52,169 nucleotides of DNA from Candidatus Aenigmatarchaeota archaeon (GTDB taxonomy: Archaea; Aenigmatarchaeota; Aenigmatarchaeia; QMZS01). Below the pieces are notes generated by a model. The model was not told where the DNA came from. It saw nothing but the letters and a program-made list of their open reading frames with translations, and did no database searches. Positions within the stretch are counted from its first letter, which is position 1; every line of letters starts with the position of its first letter. The stretch lies in assembly GCA_003663355.1 (NCBI GenBank), contig QMZV01000002.1, forward strand, positions 1 through 52,169, given 5' to 3'. Shown in pieces: positions 25,577-33,338 of this stretch. Both the position numbers and the translations under genes were made by a program.

Positions 25577-25606
25577 GCTTTATTTAATTCCTCTAATGTA
25601 CAATTT

Positions 25607-26158
25607 TTACTCGCAATCTTCGCAAACCCACAATCCTTTTGAAAATCTTAAATTATTTGTGAATTTTCCGCAAACTTCGCAAACCCCTTTAACTCTTTTT
25701 GAACTTTTTGCCCCTCCTCCTGGATGGACTCTTAACCATTCTATTTTGTCAAGCAAGAAACTTGGAAGGACTCTCAAAATATCTTTCATTGTTACAATTC
25801 CAACAACTTCTTTTTTTTCTAAATTAACAACAGGCAACCTTGTTATATTATTCATTAACATTTTATCAGAAATATGCATTATTTCATCATCAGGAGAAAC
25901 AAATATTACAGGATTTGCCATTATCTCTTTTACTTTTGTTTTTGGAGATTTGTTTTTTGCAACTGCTTTCCTTACAATATCCATTTCTGTAACGATTCCG
26001 ACTAATTTCCCATCTTCAACAACAAGGACATTTCCTACTCTGTATTCTTTCATTTTCTTTGCAGCCTGTTGAAGAGTTGTGTTTGGTGTCACTTTTGCTA
26101 AATCTGTTGTCATCACATCTCTTACCTTCAATCTCTTTCTAAAAAATGGAACTTTCAT
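25607..26158 (-). CDS. CBS-domain protein with C-terminal zinc ribbon
   Basis: A 183-residue protein with a tandem CBS pair (residues about 10-65, VRDVMTTDLAKVTPNTTLQQA ... GIVTEMDIVRKA; and about 75-135, VKEIMANPVIFVSPDDEI ... GIVTMKDIL). A C-terminal Cys4 ribbon (CEVCGKFTNN ... WVCEDCE) follows. CBS pairs bind adenosyl ligands and usually regulate enzymes, while the ribbon suggests nucleic-acid or protein contact. It precedes mcm on the same strand, and so may be transcribed with it. Confidence 0.88.
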   Translation of the reverse strand: MKVPFFRKRLKVRDVMTTDLAKVTPNTTLQQAAKKMKEYRVGNVLVVEDGKLVGIVTEMDIVRKAVAKNKSPKTKVKEIMANPVIFVSPDDEIMHISDKMLMNNITRLPVVNLEKKEVVGIVTMKDILRVLPSFLLDKIEWLRVHPGGGAKSSKRVKGVCEVCGKFTNNLRFSKGLWVCEDCE

Positions 26159-26338
26159 AAGATTATAAAGAAATTATTTATAATAGATTGGTTTAACAAA
26201 GCAATTGCCGAAGGCGAGTTGTTTGTTTGGTGTTAAATTCTTAGAAGGCCTGAATTTCAATGCAACATTCCATGGAAAATAAAAAGTTTTTGTTGGCGAG
26301 CAAGCATGAAATTATAAATTTATCATATTACTGAACTT

Positions 26339-26797
26339 ATGGGAAACAAAAATGAATTTGAAATATATGCAAAACAACTTGATATAGAAATTGGCAAATT
26401 ACCAACATTAAAAGAATGGGTAGACTATTGTGAAAGATGGCCACGACCTTCTGGTGAAGATGATCCAAAATATTTTCGCGGTTTTGTTATGACACTGAAG
26501 AAGATTCTTGAAATTTTGGGTGCTGGAGAGATAGAAGAATATCGCTGGCATGAACATATTTTTCCTGTAAGATTTAAACCAGTTTATAGTCCTTACTTTA
26601 GGTTAGGTAAATTTGGAATTTTAAATAACGTACCAGTTACCAAAAATTTGGAAGGTATTATAGCTATTGGTTTTGACGAAGATTTGGATTATCCAGATGA
26701 ACACAAACCAGAACTTGTTGTGTTTTACGAAAACGAAGATAATGACTTCTACACATATATTGATTTATATAAGCCAGAAATTGGAGAGATGCTGTAA
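26339..26797 (+). CDS. Hypothetical protein
   Basis: A 152-residue acidic, soluble protein. The ATG lies about 25 bp after AAATTATAAATTT, indicating a leaderless gene. Tryptophan- and aromatic-rich parts (WVDYCERWPRPSGEDDPKYF, YRWHEHIFPVRFKPVYSPYF) and a C-terminal beta-like part (ELVVFYENEDNDFYTYIDLY) are seen. No known family. Isolated gene with 180-bp gaps on both sides. Confidence 0.62.
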   Translation: MGNKNEFEIYAKQLDIEIGKLPTLKEWVDYCERWPRPSGEDDPKYFRGFVMTLKKILEILGAGEIEEYRWHEHIFPVRFKPVYSPYFRLGKFGILNNVPVTKNLEGIIAIGFDEDLDYPDEHKPELVVFYENEDNDFYTYIDLYKPEIGEML

Positions 26798-26976
26798 ATG
26801 AATTCTTTGAAGTTGAGCGAGCCCACCAATTGCAATTAACGGATTTCTGATAAAAGAAGTTGAAGGCTTTTCGGAGAAATGAAATGGAAGATAGTTAAAA
26901 TCATCATCTCCCCGTTAGATATAAGTTACTGCCAAATTAAATTGGTAATATTATTTATATTGAAAAAGAAGGAAAT

Positions 26977-27270
26977 ATGGAAGTGCAAAAAACTAAGGAG
27001 GGGATTAGGTTTAAGGTGAAAGTGCAGCCTAAATCTTCAAGGAATGAATTTGCTGGTTTGTACCACGATGCATTAAAGATAAAACTAACCGCTCAGCCAT
27101 TGGAGGGAAAAGCAAATAAAGCCTTGATAGATTTCTTAGCTGATTGGTTTGGAGTAAAAAAATCTCAGGTAGAAATCGTCAGTGGACAGCTAAGCAATAT
27201 CAAAATTATTAAAGTGATAGGAGATGGTAGTAATTTAATGAAGAGGATAAGAGAATTGACCTCTTCTTAA
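26977..27270 (+). CDS. DUF167 / YggU family protein
   Basis: A 97-residue protein with the DUF167 signature: VKVQPKSSRNEFAG, LKIKLTAQPLEGKANKALIDF and KKSQVEIVSGQLSNIKIIKV. The family is widespread in archaea and bacteria and of unknown function. A TATTATTTATATTG promoter lies about 25 bp upstream, and AAGAAGGAA before the start may serve as a weak ribosome binding site. Confidence 0.88.
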   Translation: MEVQKTKEGIRFKVKVQPKSSRNEFAGLYHDALKIKLTAQPLEGKANKALIDFLADWFGVKKSQVEIVSGQLSNIKIIKVIGDGSNLMKRIRELTSS

Positions 27271-27400
27271 TTTTTGCCTTTTGTAAATCTTTACAACTAT
27301 AATCAAACAGCTCAAATAAGATTCATTAGTTCACTTCTACTCAATTATTATAATCTACCTAGATTCAAAGAATTAGTTTTCTTTGTTTCTTCAACAAAAA

Positions 27401-28975
27401 CTAATCCACCTTTATTTCTTCTATCTTTATATCCATTGGTTCAAGAGGTTTATCAACATTAATTCCTTTTTTAATTGCCCATTTTCTTATACTTCGCACA
27501 ACTAATCTTGAACCTAATTTTGCAATAGGTGCAAAAATCAAAAAGTTTGGCTTCTTTCTAGTTACTCTTTTTAAGCCATGATCTACTTCCCATGCAAGAT
27601 GCTTCCAGGCATGATAAATATGCAGAATCCTTCCTTTTGTAAGATTCTCTTCAATATTAAAGAATTCGTTCTTTTTCAAACTGGCCATTGGAACAAAACT
27701 TAATGGAGTAACAGAGAAATGCGCTTTCTCACCAAGTTTTTCATGTAATTTTTTCTCCATCGTGATTATCAATCTTGCAGTATCAATTTCATCCTCATCA
27801 GTTTCCTGAGGCAGGCCAACTATGGTTGTATATGCCGGAAACCAGTAAAATTTGTTGAATGCATAGGTTCCGTTTAACAAAACCCAAGGCCATTCACTTG
27901 CGCTAAAAGGTTTCATCTTGTTGTTCGCAATCTTTTTTATTAATTCTGGAGAAGCTGTTTCAAATCCAACTTGGATGCCTATCCATTTATTCAAGTTTGC
28001 ATGATTTAATTCGGCAACTCTTTTTAATATTCTTGGCGCAGCAAGAGCTCCAGCTGCAGTTCCATGAGTCGGATTTGCAAAATCAACTTTATTCAAAACA
28101 TGTTCAAATAAATCAATTACTGCATCCTCATTTGGATAAAAATTTTTTCTATCTTCTACCATGTAATTAAATATATCCTCGCTGTGCAACCATGCTTTTC
28201 TTTGCCCAACACTTAGATTTATATCAACTTCTTTCAGTATTTTTTCTATTGGATTAAATCTCGCCATTCTTAAATTTGGGGAACAAAATCTGCATCCTCT
28301 TCCGCAACCTCTCATAACTTCCACCATTCCCTTGTAAGTAGGATTTACAATTGTTGGTATTTCTTCAACCTTCGGCCAGGTATTGATCTTTATAAACTTG
28401 TCCTCCCCTCCTGTTTCTATATTTCTGAAAATATTTCCTATGACATGCTCAACTTCTCCAGATATCACATGGTCTATTTCCAATTCTTCTGTTAAATCTT
28501 GTTTTAATTCTAATTGCCATGCTCCTTGGCTCCCGACAACAATCTTGAATTTATATCCCTTTCTCTTTCTAAAATCCCTCAGCCTTTTTATAAGAGAAGT
28601 AAAGAGATATTTTGAATAAGAGGTTTTCTTTCCTCCTTCTGTGAACATTAAAGTTACTGGCCCTAAACCATAAGGATCCATTGTATTTACTCCAACTATT
28701 GTTGTTTTCTCGTCTATGAATTTCTCAATCTTTTTTGGATGGGCAACAACAACCTCTTCTCTTTTAAAACCGTCTTTGAGAAGCGCGGCTTCTATCTTTC
28801 TTATTGCATAGGGAGCCTTGATTAGTTTTCCATTTTCTTCCGGAAGCTGGGTGTCCAAAATTCTGTAAACAAACTTTGGCACATTTTCAACAGGTGCGCA
28901 CGGTAAAAAATCAAGTAAAGGTATCTCTCTGAAGGTAGATGTTAAACTCTGGTCTGAAGTTAAAACTATTCTCAT
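27401..28975 (-). CDS. B12-binding-type radical-SAM protein
   Basis: A 524-residue radical-SAM enzyme. A Rossmann-like N-terminal region (to about residue 210; cobalamin-type domain, though no clear DxHxxG is seen) precedes the cluster motif C224-x3-C228-x2-C231 (RGCGRGCRFCSP). GFETASPELIKKIAN and TTIVGLPQETDEDE are typical barrel motifs. The ATG at 28975 is preceded by a strong Shine-Dalgarno GAGGTGAT, so the GTG at 28984 is not the start. It is translated right after PadR (whose stop lies in the Shine-Dalgarno). It resembles archaeal COG1032 proteins, some of which modify membrane lipids (GDGT ring synthases), but that assignment is only a possibility. Confidence 0.8.
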   Translation of the reverse strand: MRIVLTSDQSLTSTFREIPLLDFLPCAPVENVPKFVYRILDTQLPEENGKLIKAPYAIRKIEAALLKDGFKREEVVVAHPKKIEKFIDEKTTIVGVNTMDPYGLGPVTLMFTEGGKKTSYSKYLFTSLIKRLRDFRKRKGYKFKIVVGSQGAWQLELKQDLTEELEIDHVISGEVEHVIGNIFRNIETGGEDKFIKINTWPKVEEIPTIVNPTYKGMVEVMRGCGRGCRFCSPNLRMARFNPIEKILKEVDINLSVGQRKAWLHSEDIFNYMVEDRKNFYPNEDAVIDLFEHVLNKVDFANPTHGTAAGALAAPRILKRVAELNHANLNKWIGIQVGFETASPELIKKIANNKMKPFSASEWPWVLLNGTYAFNKFYWFPAYTTIVGLPQETDEDEIDTARLIITMEKKLHEKLGEKAHFSVTPLSFVPMASLKKNEFFNIEENLTKGRILHIYHAWKHLAWEVDHGLKRVTRKKPNFLIFAPIAKLGSRLVVRSIRKWAIKKGINVDKPLEPMDIKIEEIKVD

Positions 28976-28980
28976 TTTGA

Positions 28981-29484
28981 TCACCTCTTTCTCTCATTAT
29001 CCTTTTTATAATTCTGAATCTGTATTTTATCAACAAGTTTTTTCAGTTTAAGATTCGCATTATTTATTATCTTTATAGCTTTTTGCTCTTTTTCTGATTT
29101 ATCCAGAATCTCGGAAACAAGTTTTAAAGTTTCGCTAAGGCATGGAAATACCATAGAGGTTGTTGTTTTATTTAAAATTTCCAGAAGCTTATTTTTTAAT
29201 TCTGTCTCTATCATTTTTGCTTCTTTAGAAATTTTTAATCCTTTTCTCGTCAATTTGTATTTTTTTCTTCTGCCTTCTCTTATCTCTTTTATAAATCCTC
29301 TCTCCAATAAAGAATGCAAAGTTGGATAAATCGTGCCAGAAGAAGGTTTCCAAAAACCGGTCTTTTCCTTTATTTTTTCCACCAATTTATATCCGTGTAT
29401 TGGCTCTTCTTTTAAAATTGAAAGGATAAAGGATTCTAAAAATCCTGTTGGAACAAATTTTTCCATTTTATATCGAACCGACAT
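28981..29484 (-). CDS. PadR-family transcriptional regulator
   Basis: A 167-residue PadR protein. The winged helix (GFLESFILSILKEEPIHGYK ... SSGTIYPTLHSLLERGFIKE) carries the family-diagnostic SGTIYP, and a helical dimerisation tail follows. It is the first gene of a two-gene operon with a radical-SAM enzyme, and so probably autoregulates and controls it. TTTAAATT lies about 25 bp upstream. An alternative ATG lies 6 codons in. Confidence 0.88.
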   Translation of the reverse strand: MSVRYKMEKFVPTGFLESFILSILKEEPIHGYKLVEKIKEKTGFWKPSSGTIYPTLHSLLERGFIKEIREGRRKKYKLTRKGLKISKEAKMIETELKNKLLEILNKTTTSMVFPCLSETLKLVSEILDKSEKEQKAIKIINNANLKLKKLVDKIQIQNYKKDNERKR

Positions 29485-29522
29485 AATGTTATTAATTTAA
29501 ATTTAATAAAAATATAATGTAT

Positions 29523-30416
29523 CTATTTTGGACCTTTATATTTAAATAAATAAATAAAATCCCTTTTTTCTTCTGGAAGAATGTTTTCTATTTGTTTTTT
29601 TACTTCTTCCTTTGTTTTTCCTGAAGCAATGACAACATCTTCAAAAATTGCAAGATATAGTTTTGATGCAACCCCTAACTTGGAAAGTTTTTTGCTTATT
29701 CTCCTTGTGTTTGACTTGCCAATTTCCTGATAGTAGATTTTAAGCAATGAAGGGTTGTCTCTTAAAATCTGATTTATTTCATCAGCATATTCTATCCTGT
29801 TGTTTTCATTCCTGAGATAATATTTTAGCAACTCTTCTTTTCCTTTTTCTATTATTGGCGAATCTAAAGAGAGAATAATCCCATATTTAACTTTTGCTTC
29901 CTGATAATCTCTTTTAATCTCTCTTAAAATATTCCACCCAAAACAAACATTATAAAAATTAAAGACCCCACAGTAAACTATTTTTCCCTTGAAAGGTAAC
30001 AAAACAGTTTTTACAAGCACAGGCAAATCATTGCCTACAACATTTTCAATTTCATCACAAAGTCCAACAACACCGTAAACTTTTGGCTCATCTTTGTAGG
30101 CCTCAAAGAATACTGAATATTCTTTTAAGTGAGACATTATAAAAAATTCGCCTTTTATAAATTTTCTCCAGCCCTTGAGTACATTAAGTTCTTCCTGATT
30201 AAATTTAAACGGGTTCTCAGCAATAAAAGAATCAATTAATTCAGGATGATCATAAAGTTTTTTGTTGAGTTCTGCTATTTTTTCTGGAGGGTATCCCTTA
30301 TCTTTTAAAACAGGAGAGTTAAATCCTTTTATAACAGGGTATTTCTGGTTTGTATAAAACAGAAGAGAATCATTTAATTTGTAAAATAAGTTTACCTCCT
30401 CCTTTGACAATTTCAT
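29523..30416 (-). CDS. Hypothetical protein, partner of pRiA4b ORF3-like protein
   Basis: A 297-residue soluble protein from ATG 30416, which overlaps the upstream stop (ATGA) and is preceded by GGTGAG. It contains an N-terminal helical part and a central hydrophobic beta-rich part (PVLVKTVLLPFKGKIVYCGVF), ending in a basic region. It somewhat resembles proteins found with pRiA4b ORF3-like genes, but I do not recognise a catalytic motif. The tight coupling suggests that the two proteins work together. Confidence 0.65.
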   Translation of the reverse strand: MKLSKEEVNLFYKLNDSLLFYTNQKYPVIKGFNSPVLKDKGYPPEKIAELNKKLYDHPELIDSFIAENPFKFNQEELNVLKGWRKFIKGEFFIMSHLKEYSVFFEAYKDEPKVYGVVGLCDEIENVVGNDLPVLVKTVLLPFKGKIVYCGVFNFYNVCFGWNILREIKRDYQEAKVKYGIILSLDSPIIEKGKEELLKYYLRNENNRIEYADEINQILRDNPSLLKIYYQEIGKSNTRRISKKLSKLGVASKLYLAIFEDVVIASGKTKEEVKKQIENILPEEKRDFIYLFKYKGPK

Positions 30417-30964
30417 ATTCTCACCATCCACAAAAGTAATTTATTAACTTCTTCTAAATTAAATTCCTCGGGGTCAAACTCTCCGCCAATCCACTCTAGC
30501 ATACTTTCATGCTCTTCATGTTTAGGGTCTTTTATAGCTTCTAAAAATTCTTCATAACCATAAACTCCTCCGCAGTCTTCTGGAGGGCAAGCCCTTTTTC
30601 CAGCAATGCAGACCGGATATTTTTTTGAATTGTCTTTTTCAAGGATTTTTTCAACTGTGATTGTGTGTTCCCATCTGTCACCGAAATCATATATATAATA
30701 AAACATTTGTTTTTCTGCTTTTAAAAATTCTGAAAGTTTAACCTCTTTAGAATTTACTACTTCAAACCCTAACTCCTCGTCCGGTTCGCTTATTCTCAAA
30801 CCATATAGTTTAAACTCATACATATGATAATTCTCCCAACCCATTACATTCTGAATAATTTCATGAAGCTCTTCAAAAGTGATGGAATCTTCTACCAAAA
30901 ATCTTCTCCATATTGGTGGTCTTATACCATTCAGTCTGATTTTTAATTGTAATATTTTTGTCAT
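30413..30964 (-). CDS. Plasmid pRiA4b ORF3-like protein
   Basis: A 183-residue member of the PRiA4_ORF3 family: LQLKIRLNGIRPPIWRRFLV, FEELHEIIQNVMGWENYHMYEF, FYYIYDFGDRWEHTI and CPPEDCGGVYGYEEFLEAI are diagnostic. The ATG at 30964 begins this conserved region, with TTTATAGATAT just upstream; a longer frame to 31009 runs into a repeat. The family often rides on plasmids and accessory islands, and its function is unknown. Confidence 0.88.
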   Translation of the reverse strand: MTKILQLKIRLNGIRPPIWRRFLVEDSITFEELHEIIQNVMGWENYHMYEFKLYGLRISEPDEELGFEVVNSKEVKLSEFLKAEKQMFYYIYDFGDRWEHTITVEKILEKDNSKKYPVCIAGKRACPPEDCGGVYGYEEFLEAIKDPKHEEHESMLEWIGGEFDPEEFNLEEVNKLLLWMVRI

Positions 30965-30995
30965 AAATATATCTATAAAAAGCATTTGTTTAAAA

Positions 30996-31074
30996 CTCAA
31001 GTTTGACACCCCCCTTACAAATCCGCCTGAAAGTTAAAAATTTTGGACTCTACAAAATTTATGTATCAACATTT
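30996..31074 (+). repeat. Dispersed intergenic element, copy 2
   Basis: Starts CTCAAGTTTGACACC, then CCTTACAAATCC and AAGTTAAAAATTTTGG, then CTACAAAATTTAT and ATCAACATTT. It matches 4537-4611 block by block with small indels. It lies between the AbiEii gene and the pRiA4b ORF3-like gene. Beyond it (31075-31262) the minus strand carries a frame-shifted helical remnant (ELRRIEEKVTMLQELGIEIP) that I do not recognise. Confidence 0.8.
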
Positions 31075-31262
31075 TAAGCTTTTTTCAATCCCTTTATTGA
31101 AGAAACTTTGTCGGTATCTCAATCCCCAACTCTTGAAGCATAGTCACTTTTTCCTCTATACGTCTTAATTCCACACACTTTATCTTTTTCAGTTCTCTTT
31201 TCTTCCAATTTTTCTTTCCATTTGAATTCTAAACCAACAAATATAACTTCTCTAACATTAAA

Positions 31263-32033
31263 CTATTTTTGATTCTTTTCTTTTAGGGCTTTCTTTATAA
31301 CATTCAGAACTTCTTCAAATTTAGGGACTTCTCTTACCAATTGTTTTAACTCAATTTCCCAGATTTTCTCTTTTTCAAGAAGTTTTTTCAAGAATTTTGT
31401 TTTATTCCATTCTTCGTTATAATATTTTAGTTTTTCTTTAATTAAGTTCAAATCAAATTCAACACCTTTTCTTAGAAGAAACCACAAATCATAAACATCC
31501 CTCGCTTTGTCTCTTGTTAGAATTGCTCTTACCTTCTCTGCTAAAATTTCTTTTTCATTCATTATTAAAAGGGATATTTTTGGTATCTCTGAATAAATGG
31601 AAATATACTCAGCAATTAATGGTTCTAAATTTATTGAAGATTTTGTATTTATATCCATTCTTATTTGAGATAATGTTTGATTCGTCCCTTTATATAAAGG
31701 TCCTTTAGTTCTTATAATAACAGAATAACTGTTAAAAAATTTTTTCTTGCTTAATATTTTTGCATCCACACCAAAAAGTTCTAAATCAGAAATTATTTTT
31801 TTAATCAAATTATTTATATCCAATTTTTTTCTAAGTGTAAAATCTATATCTTCGCTAAATCTGTCTAATTTGTAAAATTTATATAAACAAGTTCCTCCCT
31901 TAAATACAAGTTCATCTCCAGTCCTTCTTGATATGGACAGTAAGCATAAATCAATCAAATAATCTTTTTCAGTATAACCCAATCTCAATCCTTTTATTCT
32001 TGCTATTTTTCTTAATTCTTCTTCACTTATCAT
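31263..32033 (-). CDS. abiEii: AbiEii/AbiGii toxin (type IV toxin-antitoxin nucleotidyltransferase)
   Basis: A 256-residue nucleotidyltransferase-fold protein. ELVFKGGTCLYKFYKLDRFS then EDIDFTL is the diagnostic AbiEii motif (G-G-T, then D-x-D), and ILTRDKARDVYDLWFLL is the second conserved block. In characterised cases the toxin acts as a GTP-binding or tRNA-modifying nucleotidyltransferase. It overlaps the AbiEi antitoxin gene by 4 bp (ATGA). Confidence 0.9.
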   Translation of the reverse strand: MISEEELRKIARIKGLRLGYTEKDYLIDLCLLSISRRTGDELVFKGGTCLYKFYKLDRFSEDIDFTLRKKLDINNLIKKIISDLELFGVDAKILSKKKFFNSYSVIIRTKGPLYKGTNQTLSQIRMDINTKSSINLEPLIAEYISIYSEIPKISLLIMNEKEILAEKVRAILTRDKARDVYDLWFLLRKGVEFDLNLIKEKLKYYNEEWNKTKFLKKLLEKEKIWEIELKQLVREVPKFEEVLNVIKKALKEKNQK

Positions 32034-32722
32034 ATTGACCTATTCACAATAATTTTCCACTCATTATTTTTCTCTCCTTTTTCTTTAAACATTGGATCCA
32101 GTAAAATATAGTTATAATCTATATATTTTTTTAGTACTTCGCATTTATAACCTTCTCTCTCAAGTAAGAACCCCAATCTCTTTATTAATGCTTTATTTTT
32201 TGTTTTTATAGCATATTTTATAAGTTTATTGTTATCTATTATCCTGCTCTTTATAGCTTTTATAATCTCATCCAGAGGAACATTTTTTATTAGTAAACTA
32301 TCTATTATTGCCTTTTCCTTATCAGCAATAAAAATATAAAATTCTCCATATCTTTCTTTTCTATAACCAAAAAAAGTCTTCATTTTTATAAATTTTATTT
32401 TATTTCCCAGAAAATTTATCTCATCTCTTGCTTTCTTTGTAGCTATTGTTATTTCATTTGGCAATTGCTCAGTAAAATTATAAAATCTTAAAGCAGTCCA
32501 AAAACTTATGTAAGAAGGTAATTGAATATAAGAAGCAAATATTAAAGGGTCTTCATGTAAAGTATACTTGCCTTTTTCTATTTTATAAATTATATTCTCT
32601 TTTCTTAATCTATAAAGTAATGTCCTTGCATATTCTCTTCTTTTTTTTGTAATTCTTATAAAGTCATTAAAGGTGAATAATGGATAAATTTTCAATTTAT
32701 CTATTAATTGAATTTTGTTCAT
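32030..32722 (-). CDS. abiEi: AbiEi-type antitoxin / transcriptional autoregulator
   Basis: A 230-residue protein with an N-terminal winged helix (FNDFIRITKKRREYARTLLY then RLRKENIIYKIEKGKYTL) and an AbiEi_4-like body (SYISFWTALRFYNFTEQLP, ADKEKAIIDSLLI). It precedes the AbiEii toxin with an ATGA overlap, the normal order of a type IV system. A perfect 20-bp palindrome overlaps its TATA region, supporting autoregulation. Confidence 0.85.
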   Translation of the reverse strand: MNKIQLIDKLKIYPLFTFNDFIRITKKRREYARTLLYRLRKENIIYKIEKGKYTLHEDPLIFASYIQLPSYISFWTALRFYNFTEQLPNEITIATKKARDEINFLGNKIKFIKMKTFFGYRKERYGEFYIFIADKEKAIIDSLLIKNVPLDEIIKAIKSRIIDNNKLIKYAIKTKNKALIKRLGFLLEREGYKCEVLKKYIDYNYILLDPMFKEKGEKNNEWKIIVNRSI

Positions 32723-32744
32723 AATTAATATTTTGTTTATTTAT

Positions 32745-32764
32745 AATAATCAAATTTGATTATT
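32745..32764. promoter_or_regulatory. Perfect palindromic operator of abiE
   Basis: AATAATCAAATTTGATTATT is a perfect 20-bp palindrome 23-42 bp before the abiEi ATG. It overlaps the upstream half of the putative TATA box (ATTATAAATAAAC, minus strand). Confidence 0.75.
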
Positions 32765-32804
32765 TTAGTAGATTGGAATATGAATTTCTCAAAGTTACCT
32801 GCAT

Positions 32805-32981
32805 TTAAATTTTCTTTTTATAAAGACCAGATTCAATATCTTTTTCTCCCAAAACCCAACCCAAAGCATCCATAACTCCCTTATAATATACACTAGCTCG
32901 CATATCTAATTTATTCTGGGCTTTCTCTCGCTCTTCCCTTGCATATTCTATAAATTTTCTAATTTCTTCTTCACTTCTCAT
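32805..32981 (-). CDS. Small helical protein
   Basis: A 58-residue frame starting at ATG 32981. It begins with a charged helix (MRSEEEIRKFIEYAREEREK), then VYYKGVMDALGWVLGEKDIE, a pattern often seen in small archaeal or phage proteins next to toxin genes. A 33-residue frame precedes it by 8 bp. No function known. Confidence 0.5.
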   Translation of the reverse strand: MRSEEEIRKFIEYAREEREKAQNKLDMRASVYYKGVMDALGWVLGEKDIESGLYKKKI

Positions 32982-32989
32982 AATCTTAT

Positions 32990-33091
32990 TTAAAATAGAT
33001 AATTTTTAATCTCTTCTTCGCTCCAGCCTTTCTCTTTTAATTCTTCTTCAATATTTTCTCTAACTTGACACCGATACTCTAATTCCATCAT
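32990..33091 (-). CDS. Very small acidic helical protein
   Basis: A 33-residue frame from ATG 33091 (a second ATG follows at once). The sequence is helical and acidic (RENIEEELKEKGWSEEEIKN). GGGGG immediately precedes the start, and TATAATTAT lies about 30 bp upstream, so expression is plausible. It would be co-transcribed with the 58-residue protein. Confidence 0.4.
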   Translation of the reverse strand: MMELEYRCQVRENIEEELKEKGWSEEEIKNYLF

Positions 33092-33292
33092 CCCCCAAAC
33101 AAAAAATAATTCGCACATAATTATATAAGTAGGCAAGAATTTTTATGCAATTATTTCATGAATTTTCATATTGGTCTTAAACAATATTTATTGCCACTAC
33201 GAAAAATTTCAATCCAACATTAGTCCACTTATAACTTGTAATATAGAAGTTTACTTTCATTATTTTTTTAGTAGAGAGTAAATATAAGTAAG

Positions 33293-33338
33293 TTGTCAGT
33301 TTATTGACAAAATATATTTAAATAATTGTCAGTATATT
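33293..33338 (+). promoter_or_regulatory. Operator/promoter of the second COG1373-type ATPase
   Basis: TTGTCAGTTTATTGACAA (33293-33310) is an inverted repeat (arms TTGTCA/TGACAA). A second TTGTCAGTATATT at 33326-33338 abuts the start codon. TATATTTAAATAA lies between them as the TATA box. Confidence 0.6.

Noticed and set aside
26160..26338. Fragments such as EGLNFNATFHGK in the gap before the gene at 26339
   Set aside because: Too short and unrecognised; the gap is treated as promoter DNA.
26925..26945. GCCAAATTAAATTGG dyad upstream of the DUF167 gene
   Set aside because: Short, AT-rich and imperfect; could occur by chance.
31090..31265. Minus-strand helical frames with a frameshift (VREVIFVGLEFKWKEKLEEK and ELRRIEEKVTMLQELGIEIP)
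   Set aside because: They may be a decayed gene, but the family is unknown and the frame is broken, so no gene is called.
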